A DNA stretch of 64,000 nt from contig SVTK01000009.1 in assembly GCA_015063805.1 (NCBI GenBank), positions 1-64,000 of the forward strand, written 5' to 3'. Position numbers and translations under genes: made by a program. Under the pieces are notes generated by a model. That model was not told the DNA's origin. It saw only the letters and a list, made by a program, of their open reading frames with translations, and did not search any database. This stretch comes from Oscillospiraceae bacterium (lineage in GTDB: Bacteria; Bacillota; Clostridia; Oscillospirales; CAG-272). Shown here piece by piece: positions 1 to 8,080 of this stretch (the stretch's first letter is position 1; each line of letters starts with the position of its first letter).

Positions 1-286
1 AGTATTTCTCATTGAAAGAACCGTCCTCCTCATGACCGATGTCGGTGTCTTTCAGCGGCATACCGCAGCACTCACAGACAAGATCAAGCGGAGAACCCAA
101 AAGCGTGTTGATTGTCACATCAAACAGTTTTGAAAGGAGCTTGAGCGTTTCGGTATTGGGTATCGTTTCGCCATTCTCCCAACGGCTGACCGCCTGACGG
201 GTGACGAATACCTTTTCGGCAAGCTCGTCCTGTGAGAGCCCGTGCTTCGTTCTTAGTTCAAGAATAACATCCTTTGTTTCCATCAT
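1..286 (-). CDS. XRE-family regulator with zinc-ribbon tail (partial at window edge)
   Basis: The complement from an ATG at 286 (a second in-frame ATG is at 283) reads as a helix-turn-helix DNA-binding domain over residues 5-60 (LRTKHGLSQDELAEK, then RQAVSRWENGETIPN), typical of Cro/CI-type repressors. After it comes LVCECCGMPLKDTDIGHEED, which looks like the start of a zinc-ribbon of the kind fused to small clostridial XRE regulators. The gene runs off the left edge, so its C-terminus is unseen. An AAAGGCGG ribosome-binding site lies upstream and a promoter at 312-340. The HTH assignment is firm; ligand and targets are unknown. Confidence 0.85.
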   Translation of the reverse strand, partial: MMETKDVILELRTKHGLSQDELAEKVFVTRQAVSRWENGETIPNTETLKLLSKLFDVTINTLLGSPLDLVCECCGMPLKDTDIGHEEDGSFNEKY

Positions 287-311
287 GCCACCGCCTTTCA
301 TTCTTGTAAAT

Positions 312-340
312 ATTATATCATAGATTGCCGCCATTGGCAA
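312..340 (-). promoter_or_regulatory. Sigma-A type promoter for the XRE gene
   Basis: Complement strand: -35 TTGCCA (335-340), 17-nt spacer, -10 TATAAT (312-317), 26 nt before the ATG at 286. Confidence 0.75.
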
Positions 341-441
341 GCAACACGCTGTTGCTGTTGGCATTTTGGGGGCTTGCTGCAGTGCAACGGTTGATGGGTA
401 GGACTGTTTGGAAACGAAAGACGGAAACAATGCAGGCGGCC

Positions 442-470
442 TTGCAATTTAAACACATTTATGCTATACT
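442..470 (+). promoter_or_regulatory. Promoter of GNAT copy 1 with duplicated leader
   Basis: -35 TTGCAA (442-447), 17-nt spacer, -10 TATACT (465-470). The second GNAT copy at 12.6 kb has exactly the same -35, -10 and spacing at 12496-12524, so the whole transcription unit was duplicated, not only the gene. Confidence 0.8.
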
Positions 471-503
471 ATACCCACGGGAATCCCCCGAAAAAATTTT
501 TAT

Positions 504-624
504 GGAGAATGCTGTTTGAAGAAGTTGAGCACTTTGGAGTCGGTTCTGTAAGCGAGAGGCTTGCAAATCCATCTCCGCAGGCCTCCCGCAGATTGAAGTC
601 ATCAATTTACAGAGAGGTTTGAAC
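504..624 (+). promoter_or_regulatory. Structured 5' leader with short leader ORF and stem-loop (copy 1)
   Basis: The leader starts with GGAG (504-507). Eight bases later a TTG (516-518) opens an 11-codon reading frame (LKKLSTLESVL) that ends with TAA at 549-551. The next base begins a stem-loop: GCGAGAGGC (552-560) pairs with GCCTCCCGC (581-589) with one A-C mismatch around a 20-nt loop. The copy at 12.6 kb has the same order, the same stop-to-stem contact and the same loop core (AATCCATCTCCGCA), with one compensatory base pair. An alternative 37-codon frame from the ATG at 509 to the TGA at 620-622 also stays open in both copies, but its GGAG lies only 1 nt away and most differences between the copies change amino acids. 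A leader-peptide attenuator is an inference. Confidence 0.5.
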
Positions 625-1281
625 ATGAACTATGACGATATCGTCCGTCTTGAGACGGAAAAAGACTACCGTGAAGTAGAAAATCTGACGCGCGAGGCGT
701 TTTGGAACGTCTACAAACCGGGCGCAGACGAGCATTATTTCGTCCACATGATGAGAAGCCACCCCGATTTCATTCCCGAGCTTGCGTTTGTGATTGAAAA
801 AGATGGCAAGGTCATCGGCAACATCATGTTCACAAAGGCTTGGCTTGAAGATGAGAACGGTGAGCGCAAGGAGATACTCTCTTTCGGACCGCTTTGTGTT
901 GCACCTGAATATCAAAGGCAGAAGCTCGGTAAAATACTGATCGAGCATTCCTTTGCAGTGGCTCGCAGGATGGGGTATGATGTGAACATCAACTTCGGCA
1001 ATCCCGGCAACTATGTCAGCCGCGGATTCGTGAGCTGCAAAAAGAAGAATGTCAGCTTTGTCGTTCCCGGGAACTTCCCGACGGCATTGCTCGTTTGTGA
1101 GCTTGTTCCGGGCGCACTTGACGGCAGAAAGTGGATGTTCATCCCATCAACCGCCGCCGACTGCTGCGATGACATTGCCGCAGTCGAAGCGTTCGACGCG
1201 ACATTTCCGCCAAAGGAAAAGGCGTGGATGCCGAGCCAAGAGGAATTCTATATTTACAGTCATTCCTCGGTAGTACGATAA
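625..1281 (+). CDS. GNAT-family N-acetyltransferase, copy 1
   Basis: The 218-residue product has the GNAT acetyl-CoA fold: a beta-strand pair around residues 55-75 (FVIEKDGKVIGNIMF), then motif A with GPLCVAPEYQRQKLGKILIE, in which QRQKLGK is the pyrophosphate-binding Q/RxxGxG/A loop. Family members transfer acetyl groups from acetyl-CoA to amines; the acceptor here is unknown. ATG 625 is chosen over an in-frame TTG at 619 because AGAGAGG (611-617) sits 7 nt before it. It is very similar over its whole length to the gene at 12677. It lies in AT-richer DNA than that copy and is closed by hairpin terminators at 1291 and 1375. Confidence 0.85.
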   Translation: MNYDDIVRLETEKDYREVENLTREAFWNVYKPGADEHYFVHMMRSHPDFIPELAFVIEKDGKVIGNIMFTKAWLEDENGERKEILSFGPLCVAPEYQRQKLGKILIEHSFAVARRMGYDVNINFGNPGNYVSRGFVSCKKKNVSFVVPGNFPTALLVCELVPGALDGRKWMFIPSTAADCCDDIAAVEAFDATFPPKEKAWMPSQEEFYIYSHSSVVR

Positions 1282-1290
1282 ACAACAGAA

Positions 1291-1325
1291 CCTCCCGTGG
1301 ATTTACGTTCACGGGAGGTATTTCT
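1291..1325 (+). terminator. Rho-independent terminator after GNAT copy 1
   Basis: CCTCCCGTG (1291-1299) pairs with CACGGGAGG (1310-1318) around a 10-nt loop, followed by TATTTCT. Confidence 0.7.
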
Positions 1326-1374
1326 GACCACAGATGGCTTCGGCACACGCGAAAACATCGCACACGAGAATGTC

Positions 1375-1405
1375 AAAGAGCACCTCAAACGGCTCTTTTT
1401 CTTTT
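1375..1405 (+). terminator. Second hairpin with T-run
   Basis: AAAGAGC (1375-1381) pairs with GCTCTTT (1392-1398), followed by TTCTTTT on the + strand. It probably backs up the terminator at 1291 between the GNAT gene and the converging operon. Confidence 0.6.
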
Positions 1406-1431
1406 ATTCCTCGGAAGGCAGATATTCTCCC

Positions 1432-1851
1432 TTAATTGCCGCAGCCATGGTTACCGCAATGATGCGATTCACAGCCGTGATTACCGCAGGTGTGTCCTTC
1501 TCGGCCATGCTCATGGTCGTGGTGGTCGCACTTGACCTCGGGGTTGAAGTGTAATTTGTTTTCGAGAAAAGCGTTTACCGCCTCGTCGCAAGAACCGCTG
1601 ACTCCGCCGTAAAGCTGGATTCCGGCACGCGCAAGCGCCATCTGCGCACCGCCGCCGATACCGCCACAGATCAAGGCGGATACATTTTGCTCCGCGAGAA
1701 ATCCCGCGAGCGCACCGTGACCGCTGCCGTTGGTATCCACGACCTCGGCAGAAACGACCTCACCGTGCTCTACCGTGTAGATTTTGAACTGCTCGGTGTG
1801 TCCGAAATGCTGAAAAATCTGCCCATTTTCATAAGTTACTGCAATTTTCAT
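1432..1851 (-). CDS. NifX/NifB-type dinitrogenase cofactor-binding domain protein with His/Cys-rich tail
   Basis: Residues 1-105 match the dinitrogenase iron-molybdenum cofactor biosynthesis fold (MKIAVTYENGQIFQHFGHTE at the start, ICGGIGGGAQMALARAGI in the middle). In non-diazotrophs this domain occurs in small proteins thought to handle Fe-S or other metal clusters. The last ~30 residues are very rich in His and Cys (CDHHDHEHGREGH, then three CGNHGC/CESHHC-like units), which indicates metal binding. It is the last gene of the operon starting with the MarR regulator, 24 nt after the hydrolase. AAGGAG lies before the ATG. The metal and role are not known. Confidence 0.82.
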   Translation of the reverse strand: MKIAVTYENGQIFQHFGHTEQFKIYTVEHGEVVSAEVVDTNGSGHGALAGFLAEQNVSALICGGIGGGAQMALARAGIQLYGGVSGSCDEAVNAFLENKLHFNPEVKCDHHDHEHGREGHTCGNHGCESHHCGNHGCGN

Positions 1852-1875
1852 AATGATATTTCTCCTTTTTTTTGT

Positions 1876-2625
1876 TTATTCACTGAAAATCATTTGCGCA
1901 ATATACTCAGCCGTCTGAAGTATCTGCTCTGCGTTGGATATGCTCGGTGATCCGTCGCCGTCCTGTGCACCGTACATACCGAAATATGCGTGGCAACCTC
2001 CCTCAATCACGATCTCTTTGAAATCTTTGGGTAAATTGCTTATATTGTCGTTGTACTTTTCCCGATTAAGCACTTGATCCTGGCTGCCGTATATGGAGAG
2101 TACTTCAAGCTCAGTATCCGAAAAATCTGCCGTTGAATAGGCGCCAAGCAAGATCAAACCCTCGTATTCATCGGTATACTTCTCAAGATACGTTGCCGCC
2201 ATTGCACCTCCCAGCGAATGCCCGCCAAGGTACCAATTCTCAATCTGGGGATACTCCTTGGGAATACCGTCTGCCGCGTTGGCATCAAAAACGGCAAGAT
2301 TGAAGGGCATCTCTGCAAGGATACACAAAATGCCTTTTTCCGCACACGCCTGCATCAGCGGAATGTATGCCGAATGCTCAACCTTTCCTCCGGGGTAAAA
2401 AATCAGTCCCGTCTTTGCTCCGTCGGGCTCAAAAACAAGGTTTCCGTCCGGCTCTTCCTTCCACGTGATCCCTTGCGGCAGGAAATTACCGATCGCCTCA
2501 TGATCTGCTTTATAATAATCTCCGAGGTAGATTACGCACGCCCCAACCAAAACTGCAATTACAAGAACGATGGAAGCAGCTATAATCAATATTTTTCTTT
2601 TTTGTTTGTTTGCAAAAAAGCTCAT
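1876..2625 (-). CDS. Membrane-anchored alpha/beta hydrolase
   Basis: The start is the ATG at 2625, preceded by AAAGGA; an upstream in-frame TTG/GTG near 2643 lacks a ribosome-binding site. A single N-terminal membrane helix (about residues 9-32, KILIIAASIVLVIAVLVGAC) precedes a serine-hydrolase fold. GHSLGG carries the nucleophile serine, SIYGSQD the likely acid and GGCHAYFG the likely histidine. The topology predicts a catalytic domain outside the membrane. It follows the ABC exporter genes by 26 nt in the same operon, so it may act on or protect against the exported compound; that is inference. Confidence 0.8.
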   Translation of the reverse strand: MSFFANKQKRKILIIAASIVLVIAVLVGACVIYLGDYYKADHEAIGNFLPQGITWKEEPDGNLVFEPDGAKTGLIFYPGGKVEHSAYIPLMQACAEKGILCILAEMPFNLAVFDANAADGIPKEYPQIENWYLGGHSLGGAMAATYLEKYTDEYEGLILLGAYSTADFSDTELEVLSIYGSQDQVLNREKYNDNISNLPKDFKEIVIEGGCHAYFGMYGAQDGDGSPSISNAEQILQTAEYIAQMIFSE

Positions 2626-2651
2626 CGTAAATCCTTTCACCAAAGATTATA

Positions 2652-4412
2652 TCAAATTTCTTCTGCGCTTTCTTCTACGTCAAACTGACTCTGGTACAGC
2701 TGATAATAGAAACCGCCCTTCTGCATCAGCTCCTCATGATCACCGCTTTCGATCACGTCACCGTCCTTCATAACAAGGATCAGATCGGCGTTGCGGATGG
2801 TGGAAAGACGGTGCGCGATGACAAAGCTGGTTCTTCCTTTCGTCAGCTCATCCATTGCTCTTTGGATAATGACCTCAGTTCTCGTATCCACGGAGGAGGT
2901 TGCTTCGTCAAGGATCAGCATGGGCGCGTCCTGAAGCATGGCACGGGCGATGGTCAGAAGCTGTTTTTGTCCTGCCGAGATGGTCGTTCCCTCGGTCAGC
3001 ACCGTGTCAAGCCCCTGCGGCAAGGAGCGGATAAACTTATCGATACCGCAGACCTTGGCAACGCGCATAATGTCCTCGTCGGTGATCTCCGTCATATTGT
3101 AGGCAAGGTTTTCACGAACCGTTCCTTCAAACAGCCACGTGTCCTGCAATACCATACCGAACATATCGTGAACGTCCTCACGGCGAATATCGTGAATGGG
3201 CGTGCCGTCAACCGTAATGCTTCCGCCGTTGATCTCAAAGAAGCGCATCAGGAGATTGACCATTGTGGTCTTACCTGCTCCCGTTGGGCCGACAATGGCA
3301 ACCTTTTGTCCGGGCGTCACCTTTGCCGAGAAGTCCTTGATAATGATCTTATCGGGATTTTCAGGGTAGGCAAAGCGAACGTGATCAAAGACGACCGCGC
3401 CTTTTGTTTCTTCGGTTTCGTGCTTGGGCTTGCCGCTTTCATCCTCCAGCTCCTCGACTTCCATAAACGCAAAGATGCGTCCTGCACCTGCGGTAGCCGT
3501 CTGCAAATTGGTCATTCCTTGCGCGATCTGCGTCAAGGGAGCAGTAAAGAGACGAACGTACAGAATAAAGGAAATAATAACGCCGAATTTGATCGTTCCG
3601 TTTATGGCAAGCGCCGCGCCGATGACACATACGGCAACGTAGGAAAGATTGCCGATGACGTTCATCAGCGGCTGCATCATACCCGACAGGAATTGAGATT
3701 TCCAGTTTGCGTCATAAACATCCTGATTGAGCTTACCGAATCGGTTCAGCACCTTCTTCTCTGCGCGAGAGATGCGAACGACATCGTGCCCCGAATACAT
3801 TTCCTCAACGTATCCGTTCAGCGCACCAAGGCTGACCTGCCGCTGTCTGAAGTATTTCTGCGAATGTCCCATAATGAGCATCAAAAGCACCATCCCGACC
3901 ATCGTGATCAGAACGGCGGTCAGGGCAAGATGCCACTCGGTGACGAACATCATAATGAGGCATCCGACAAACTGCGTTGCGGCGCTGATCATCGTGGGCA
4001 GACTGTTGGTCATGCCTTGTTGGAGCACCGATACGTCGTTGGTAATACGGCTGAGAATGTCACCCGTTGAAGTCTCACCGAACTGCTTTTGCGGCACTTT
4101 ATTGATCTTGACCGAAAGGTCGTGGCGCATTCTGCGGGAAGCCGTGAGGGTAACGGTCGCCATGATATAGTGCTGAACAAAATTCGCCAACGCACCGATC
4201 AGATAGAAAACGATCAGCGTAATACCGACTCTTGCAATAGCGGACATATCGATACCGCCCACAAGTCCGTCGGAAATGATATCGGTGATCTCTCCGACCT
4301 TATCGGGGGTGATGATCGTCATAACTGCGGCAAGCGCGGCGAGAAGCAACGCAAAAATGACGAGAGGCGCGTTGCCCATGTATTTGAAAATTTTAGAAAG
4401 TGTTTGTTTCAT
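2652..4412 (-). CDS. ABC-type multidrug/lipid exporter half, canonical subunit
   Basis: This is a fused half-transporter: six membrane helices in residues 1-320 and an ATPase domain in residues 340-586. The nucleotide-binding motifs are Walker A GPTGAGKTT, signature ISAGQKQ (a departure from LSGGQ) and Walker B LILDEATSSVD, in which the catalytic glutamate is present. It is 12 nt downstream of the partner gene (4425-6182), and the two resemble heterodimeric exporters of the BmrC/BmrD or TM287/TM288 type. The altered signature fits pairing with the partner's degenerate site. Substrate unknown; drug or peptide efflux is plausible given the MarR regulator. Confidence 0.9.
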   Translation of the reverse strand: MKQTLSKIFKYMGNAPLVIFALLLAALAAVMTIITPDKVGEITDIISDGLVGGIDMSAIARVGITLIVFYLIGALANFVQHYIMATVTLTASRRMRHDLSVKINKVPQKQFGETSTGDILSRITNDVSVLQQGMTNSLPTMISAATQFVGCLIMMFVTEWHLALTAVLITMVGMVLLMLIMGHSQKYFRQRQVSLGALNGYVEEMYSGHDVVRISRAEKKVLNRFGKLNQDVYDANWKSQFLSGMMQPLMNVIGNLSYVAVCVIGAALAINGTIKFGVIISFILYVRLFTAPLTQIAQGMTNLQTATAGAGRIFAFMEVEELEDESGKPKHETEETKGAVVFDHVRFAYPENPDKIIIKDFSAKVTPGQKVAIVGPTGAGKTTMVNLLMRFFEINGGSITVDGTPIHDIRREDVHDMFGMVLQDTWLFEGTVRENLAYNMTEITDEDIMRVAKVCGIDKFIRSLPQGLDTVLTEGTTISAGQKQLLTIARAMLQDAPMLILDEATSSVDTRTEVIIQRAMDELTKGRTSFVIAHRLSTIRNADLILVMKDGDVIESGDHEELMQKGGFYYQLYQSQFDVEESAEEI

Positions 4413-4424
4413 TCCGGCACCTCC

Positions 4425-6182
4425 TTACGCAAGCTCCGCGGCAGTCAGCTGAGACTGCGCGATCTCACGGTAAACCGAGCAGCTCTCCATCAGCTCGTCG
4501 TGTGTGCCGATGCCCACCGCCTCCCCACGCTCAAGCACGATGATTTTATCAGCGTCACGGATGGTACTGATCCGCTGTGCAACGATGACTTTGGTGGTAT
4601 CCGACAGCTCTTTGGCAAGCCCGTGGCGCAGCGTTGCATCGGTCTTATAGTCAAGTGCCGAGAAGGAGTCGTCGAAGATCAGTATTTCGGGCTTTCTTGC
4701 GAGAGCGCGGGCAATCGAAAGACGCTGCTTTTGTCCCCCCGACACGTTCTTACCAAGTTGTACGATGCGGTGATCCTTACCGTCCTCGGTTTTATCCACA
4801 AATTCCTTTGCCTGAGAGAGCGAGATCGCCATATCCACCGTTTTCTCGTCAAAGCCGTCTTGGCTTTCACCAAAGGTAATATTCTCACGGATACTACCCG
4901 CAAACAAAACTGCCTTTTGCGTGATATAGCCGATCTTATTATACAAGCCATCAAAGGTATAATCCTTGACGTTTACTCCGTCTACAAGGACTTCTCCCTT
5001 GGTAGCATCATAGAAGCGCGCGATCAAGGAAATCAGCGTTGTTTTCCCACATCCCGTTGCGCCGATAATGGCAAGGGTCTGCCCCTTTTCAATGCGGAAG
5101 GAAATATCGGAAATAGCCTCCTCCTGCGCCTCGGGATAGGCAAAGGACACGTTCATGAACTCTACCGTACCAACCTCGTCGGCATTGCTCCTTGCTCCCT
5201 CGGTAACCGTTGCCTGTCTGTCAAGCACCTCGTTAATACGTTCCGCCGAGACCTGCGCTGCGGGAAGCATCATAAACACCATAACCATCATCATAAACGA
5301 CATGACCACATAGGTCGCATAGGTGCTGAACACCACAACGTCGCTGAACATGGCAATTCTGCCCGCAACGTCGACAAGCGCGATTTGATTGATAAGCGCC
5401 GCGCCGAGCCAATAGATTGCCAAGGAAAGAGCGTTCATACAGGTGCCCATCACAGGCTGCATCAAGGAGAATAGGCGCTGATTTTTCAGCTGTGTGTTCA
5501 TCATTTCGGTGTTGGGTACATCAAACTTTTCAGTCTGATAGCCTTCCGCATTGAAGGCGTGAACTACGTTGATGCCCGTCAGATTTTCTCTTGCCATGCG
5601 GTTCTGCGTATCGGTCAGCTTCTGAACCTTACGGAAGCGAGGCAAACAAACCGACATAATGGCAAGAACTGTCGTGCATATCACAACCACTGCGGATGCC
5701 GTTACGGCAGACAGCTCCCAGCTCTTGCCGAGGATCTTAATGATCGCCCATACCGCCATGATCGGCGCTTTTACAAGCGATTGCAAGCCCATAACCACGA
5801 TCATTTGTAATTGCGTGATGTCGTTGGTCGTTCTTGTGATCAAGCTCGGAATTGAAAACTTGGACGTTTCGGCTTTGCCAAGCAGCATGACGTGAGAAAA
5901 CAGCTTTTCTCTGACGGCAAAGCTATATCCTGCGGCAATGCGCGAGGTAAGGAATCCGCAAGCGATCGCTAACGCCGCGCTTGCAAGCGTACAGCCGAGC
6001 ATCTTTGCGCCCACCGACAGAATATCTGCCATTTCGCTTCCGGGGGTATTGATCAAAACCGTCAAATCACTCATATAGTCGGGCATCGTCAGATCAAAAT
6101 AGATCTGACCGATGATCAAGGCAATACAACCGAGAACCATCCACCGTTCCCGTTTTTTCATGTGCTTCAGTAATTTGAACAT
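4425..6182 (-). CDS. ABC-type multidrug/lipid exporter half, degenerate-site subunit
   Basis: A 585-residue half-exporter with an N-terminal six-helix membrane domain and a C-terminal ATPase. Walker A is GATGCGKTT and the signature is the standard VSGGQKQRLS. Walker B reads LIFDDSFSALD, with aspartate where the catalytic glutamate is expected. This is the signature of the degenerate subunit of a heterodimeric ABC exporter, and it complements the altered signature of the next gene. It starts only 6 nt after the MarR gene, with GGAG about 12 nt upstream of the ATG, so it probably depends on coupling to marR translation. Confidence 0.9.
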   Translation of the reverse strand: MFKLLKHMKKRERWMVLGCIALIIGQIYFDLTMPDYMSDLTVLINTPGSEMADILSVGAKMLGCTLASAALAIACGFLTSRIAAGYSFAVREKLFSHVMLLGKAETSKFSIPSLITRTTNDITQLQMIVVMGLQSLVKAPIMAVWAIIKILGKSWELSAVTASAVVVICTTVLAIMSVCLPRFRKVQKLTDTQNRMARENLTGINVVHAFNAEGYQTEKFDVPNTEMMNTQLKNQRLFSLMQPVMGTCMNALSLAIYWLGAALINQIALVDVAGRIAMFSDVVVFSTYATYVVMSFMMMVMVFMMLPAAQVSAERINEVLDRQATVTEGARSNADEVGTVEFMNVSFAYPEAQEEAISDISFRIEKGQTLAIIGATGCGKTTLISLIARFYDATKGEVLVDGVNVKDYTFDGLYNKIGYITQKAVLFAGSIRENITFGESQDGFDEKTVDMAISLSQAKEFVDKTEDGKDHRIVQLGKNVSGGQKQRLSIARALARKPEILIFDDSFSALDYKTDATLRHGLAKELSDTTKVIVAQRISTIRDADKIIVLERGEAVGIGTHDELMESCSVYREIAQSQLTAAELA

Positions 6183-6188
6183 TTGGGG

Positions 6189-6629
6189 TTATTTCTCCTT
6201 AATCATCCTATCGATATTGGCATTCATTCTGAGGAAGCAACGTTCCATCACAGCACGATCCTCCTCGCTGATTCCCTCAAGTACCGCATTGGCAAACTGA
6301 ATCTGGCGTGCTCTTCCAAGCTCCACAATCCTGGTTGCCTTCTCCGTACAAACAAGAGCATCCTTTCTTCTGTCCCCGGGAACGGCTCGTCTTTCAATGT
6401 ATCCCTCTTGCACAAGACGTTCTACGTGAGCGGAAACGTTCGGACGTTTAAGTCCTCTCATTTCACAAATATCTTTTGCCGTTGCATAGTCGGGGTTATT
6501 CGCAATAAATAACAGAATGCTGATCGCCGTGTGTGGCATATCCGTTTCCAAAGCCAATGGAAGCAACATCATTTCATACGCCATCCCAATCTTCCTCGCA
6601 TGGCCGTTCATTTCCTGAATCGTAATCAT
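6189..6629 (-). CDS. MarR-family transcriptional regulator
   Basis: The 146-residue product has the MarR winged helix-turn-helix (ATAKDICEMRGLKRPNVSAH as the recognition segment) and the wing RRAVPGDRRKDALV with the typical D-x-R motif. MarR proteins are dimeric repressors that often respond to phenolic or toxic ligands. It heads an operon of two ABC exporter genes, a hydrolase and a NifX-like gene. A palindrome at 6652-6665 between its promoter and start codon is the obvious operator candidate, which would make it autoregulatory. TAGGAG precedes the ATG. Confidence 0.88.
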   Translation of the reverse strand: MITIQEMNGHARKIGMAYEMMLLPLALETDMPHTAISILLFIANNPDYATAKDICEMRGLKRPNVSAHVERLVQEGYIERRAVPGDRRKDALVCTEKATRIVELGRARQIQFANAVLEGISEEDRAVMERCFLRMNANIDRMIKEK

Positions 6630-6651
6630 AAAAAACTCCTACCGCATTTTT

Positions 6652-6679
6652 GTTCGTATATGAACTGTTTTTTATTATA
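6652..6679 (-). promoter_or_regulatory. Promoter -10 and MarR operator candidate
   Basis: On the complement, -10 TATAAT lies at 6674-6679; no good -35 hexamer is seen. Just downstream GTTCATATACGAAC (6652-6665) is a near-perfect palindrome overlapping the expected transcription start, as usual for an autoregulated marR operon. Confidence 0.55.
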
Positions 6680-6761
6680 CTATTCAAAAATGAAGATATC
6701 ATCGAAAAAATGTGAATTTTTATGCCGGTCAACTGAAAGTATTAACACTGGAATAAAAGAT

Positions 6762-6792
6762 GAGTGCCGGCCGAATATTTCGGCCGGCACTC
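6762..6792 (-). terminator. Terminator of the seven-gene operon
   Basis: GAGTGCCGGCCG (6762-6773) pairs perfectly with CGGCCGGCACTC (6781-6792) around 7 nt; on the complement it is followed by ATCTTTTATT. Confidence 0.7.
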
Positions 6793-6805
6793 GTGGGTTA
6801 TTTGG

Positions 6806-6963
6806 TCAGTGTTTTATTGTGCGCTCTGCATCATAGAGTTCTTCGTTTTCCGGATAAGAAAGCGCAATTCCGGTTTTCAATCCTTGTATTAACCGTATTA
6901 CCTTCGTAAATCCCTCTTGTTCAGAAAACCGAAAACCCGTTTCATCACCTTTCTTCTGATGGA
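6806..6963 (-). pseudogene. Possible gene remnant between the aldo/keto reductase and its terminator
   Basis: An open frame on the complement covers 6806-7051 but overlaps the reductase gene in another frame; only 6806-6963 is free. That part reads like real protein (for example TKVIRLIQGLKTGIALSYPE and ENEELYDAERTIKH), is AT-richer than the operon and ends just before the terminator. It has no convincing start codon or ribosome-binding site, so it is more likely the tail of a decayed gene than an active one. I do not recognise the family. Confidence 0.3.
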
Positions 6964-8070
6964 TTACTTCCTGCCGAAATGCGCCGCAATGGTGCGCATC
7001 CGCTCCTCCTGCTTCACCGAGAAGGGACATCTGCTCTCGCAATGGCCGCATTGCAGGCAGGCGTCGGCGTTTACCGACAGCTTGGTATAGTGATTCGCCG
7101 CGATGGTGTCCCCGGCCAGGGCAAGATCGTAGTATTTGTTGACCAGACCGATATCGATGCCTGCGGGACAGGGCTGGCAGTGATTGCAGTAAACGCAGGT
7201 GCCCGTGATGGTATCTGCTGTAAAGGTGCCGATCACCGAATAATCCTTTTCCGCATCCGATGCCGTCAGGAAGTTCAAAAGGGCATCCAAATGCTCCATG
7301 GTCTGCACGCCGGGGACGGCCACCAGCACGCCCGGTCGGTCAAGGGCATACTGCAGGCACTGGTTGTGGGTAAGCGCCACGCCGAAGGGGGATTGCTCGG
7401 CCGACAGAAGCTGGCCGGCGAAGAAGGGCTTCATCACGCTGATGCCCACGCCCTCTCTCTCGCACCGCCGGAACAGTTCAAACCGTTCCCCTACCGAGCC
7501 GACGCCGTATTCGTCGCCCTTCTCAAAGTCGTAGGCGGGGTTGAGGGAAAACATCATCATATCCGCAAGCCCGGTGTCCAGGATTCGATTGGCCACGCTG
7601 GGGGTGTGGGAGGAAAAACCGATGTAATGCACCACCCCCTCGGCCTTCAGAGCCTGCAAATAATCGAGAACACCGATCCCGCACAGCCGGTCAAAATCCT
7701 CGTCATCGTCCACGCAGTGCAAAAAGCCGAAATCCACATAATCGGTCCCCAGTGTTTCCAGCTCCCACAGGAAGGTCTTTTTGATGGTGTCGAAATCCCG
7801 GCACCAGCCGTATTCGCCGTTTTCGTCATACACCGCACCAAAATGCACCTGCAGAAAGACCTTGTCCCGGCAATCCCGGATGGCACGGCCAATGGGGGCA
7901 TAGGATGCCCCGGCGGTGCAAAGATCGAAGAAATTGATCCCGTGGGCAATGGCCCGGCGGACGATGGCCTCGATCTCGTCGGGGGGCGTTTTGCCAATGC
8001 CGCCCATGCCCAGGCCCAGTACGCCAAACGCTTCGTTTTCCTTGCCGTGAGGCAGTTTTCTGTATTCCAT
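6964..8070 (-). CDS. Aldo/keto reductase with C-terminal ferredoxin domain
   Basis: Residues 1-270 form an aldo/keto reductase barrel (MEYRKLPHGKENEAFGVLGL, with HGINFFDLCTAG carrying the usual active-site Asp region and YIGFSSHTP in the substrate strand). Residues 285-350 carry two cysteine clusters, CVYCNHCQPCP and CLQCGHCESRCP, as in ferredoxin-type [4Fe-4S] domains. Such proteins are cytoplasmic NAD(P)H- or ferredoxin-linked oxidoreductases of uncertain substrate. It is the last gene of the operon starting with the NUDIX gene, 10 nt after the deformylase gene. Confidence 0.88.
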   Translation of the reverse strand: MEYRKLPHGKENEAFGVLGLGMGGIGKTPPDEIEAIVRRAIAHGINFFDLCTAGASYAPIGRAIRDCRDKVFLQVHFGAVYDENGEYGWCRDFDTIKKTFLWELETLGTDYVDFGFLHCVDDDEDFDRLCGIGVLDYLQALKAEGVVHYIGFSSHTPSVANRILDTGLADMMMFSLNPAYDFEKGDEYGVGSVGERFELFRRCEREGVGISVMKPFFAGQLLSAEQSPFGVALTHNQCLQYALDRPGVLVAVPGVQTMEHLDALLNFLTASDAEKDYSVIGTFTADTITGTCVYCNHCQPCPAGIDIGLVNKYYDLALAGDTIAANHYTKLSVNADACLQCGHCESRCPFSVKQEERMRTIAAHFGRK

Positions 8071-8080
8071 AAGATACTCC

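Noticed and set aside
509-622. A 37-codon small-protein gene conserved upstream of both GNAT genes
   Set aside because: The frame is open in both copies, but GGAG is only 1 nt from the ATG and most nucleotide differences between copies are amino-acid changing, so selection seems to act on RNA rather than on this peptide. It is kept only as an alternative.
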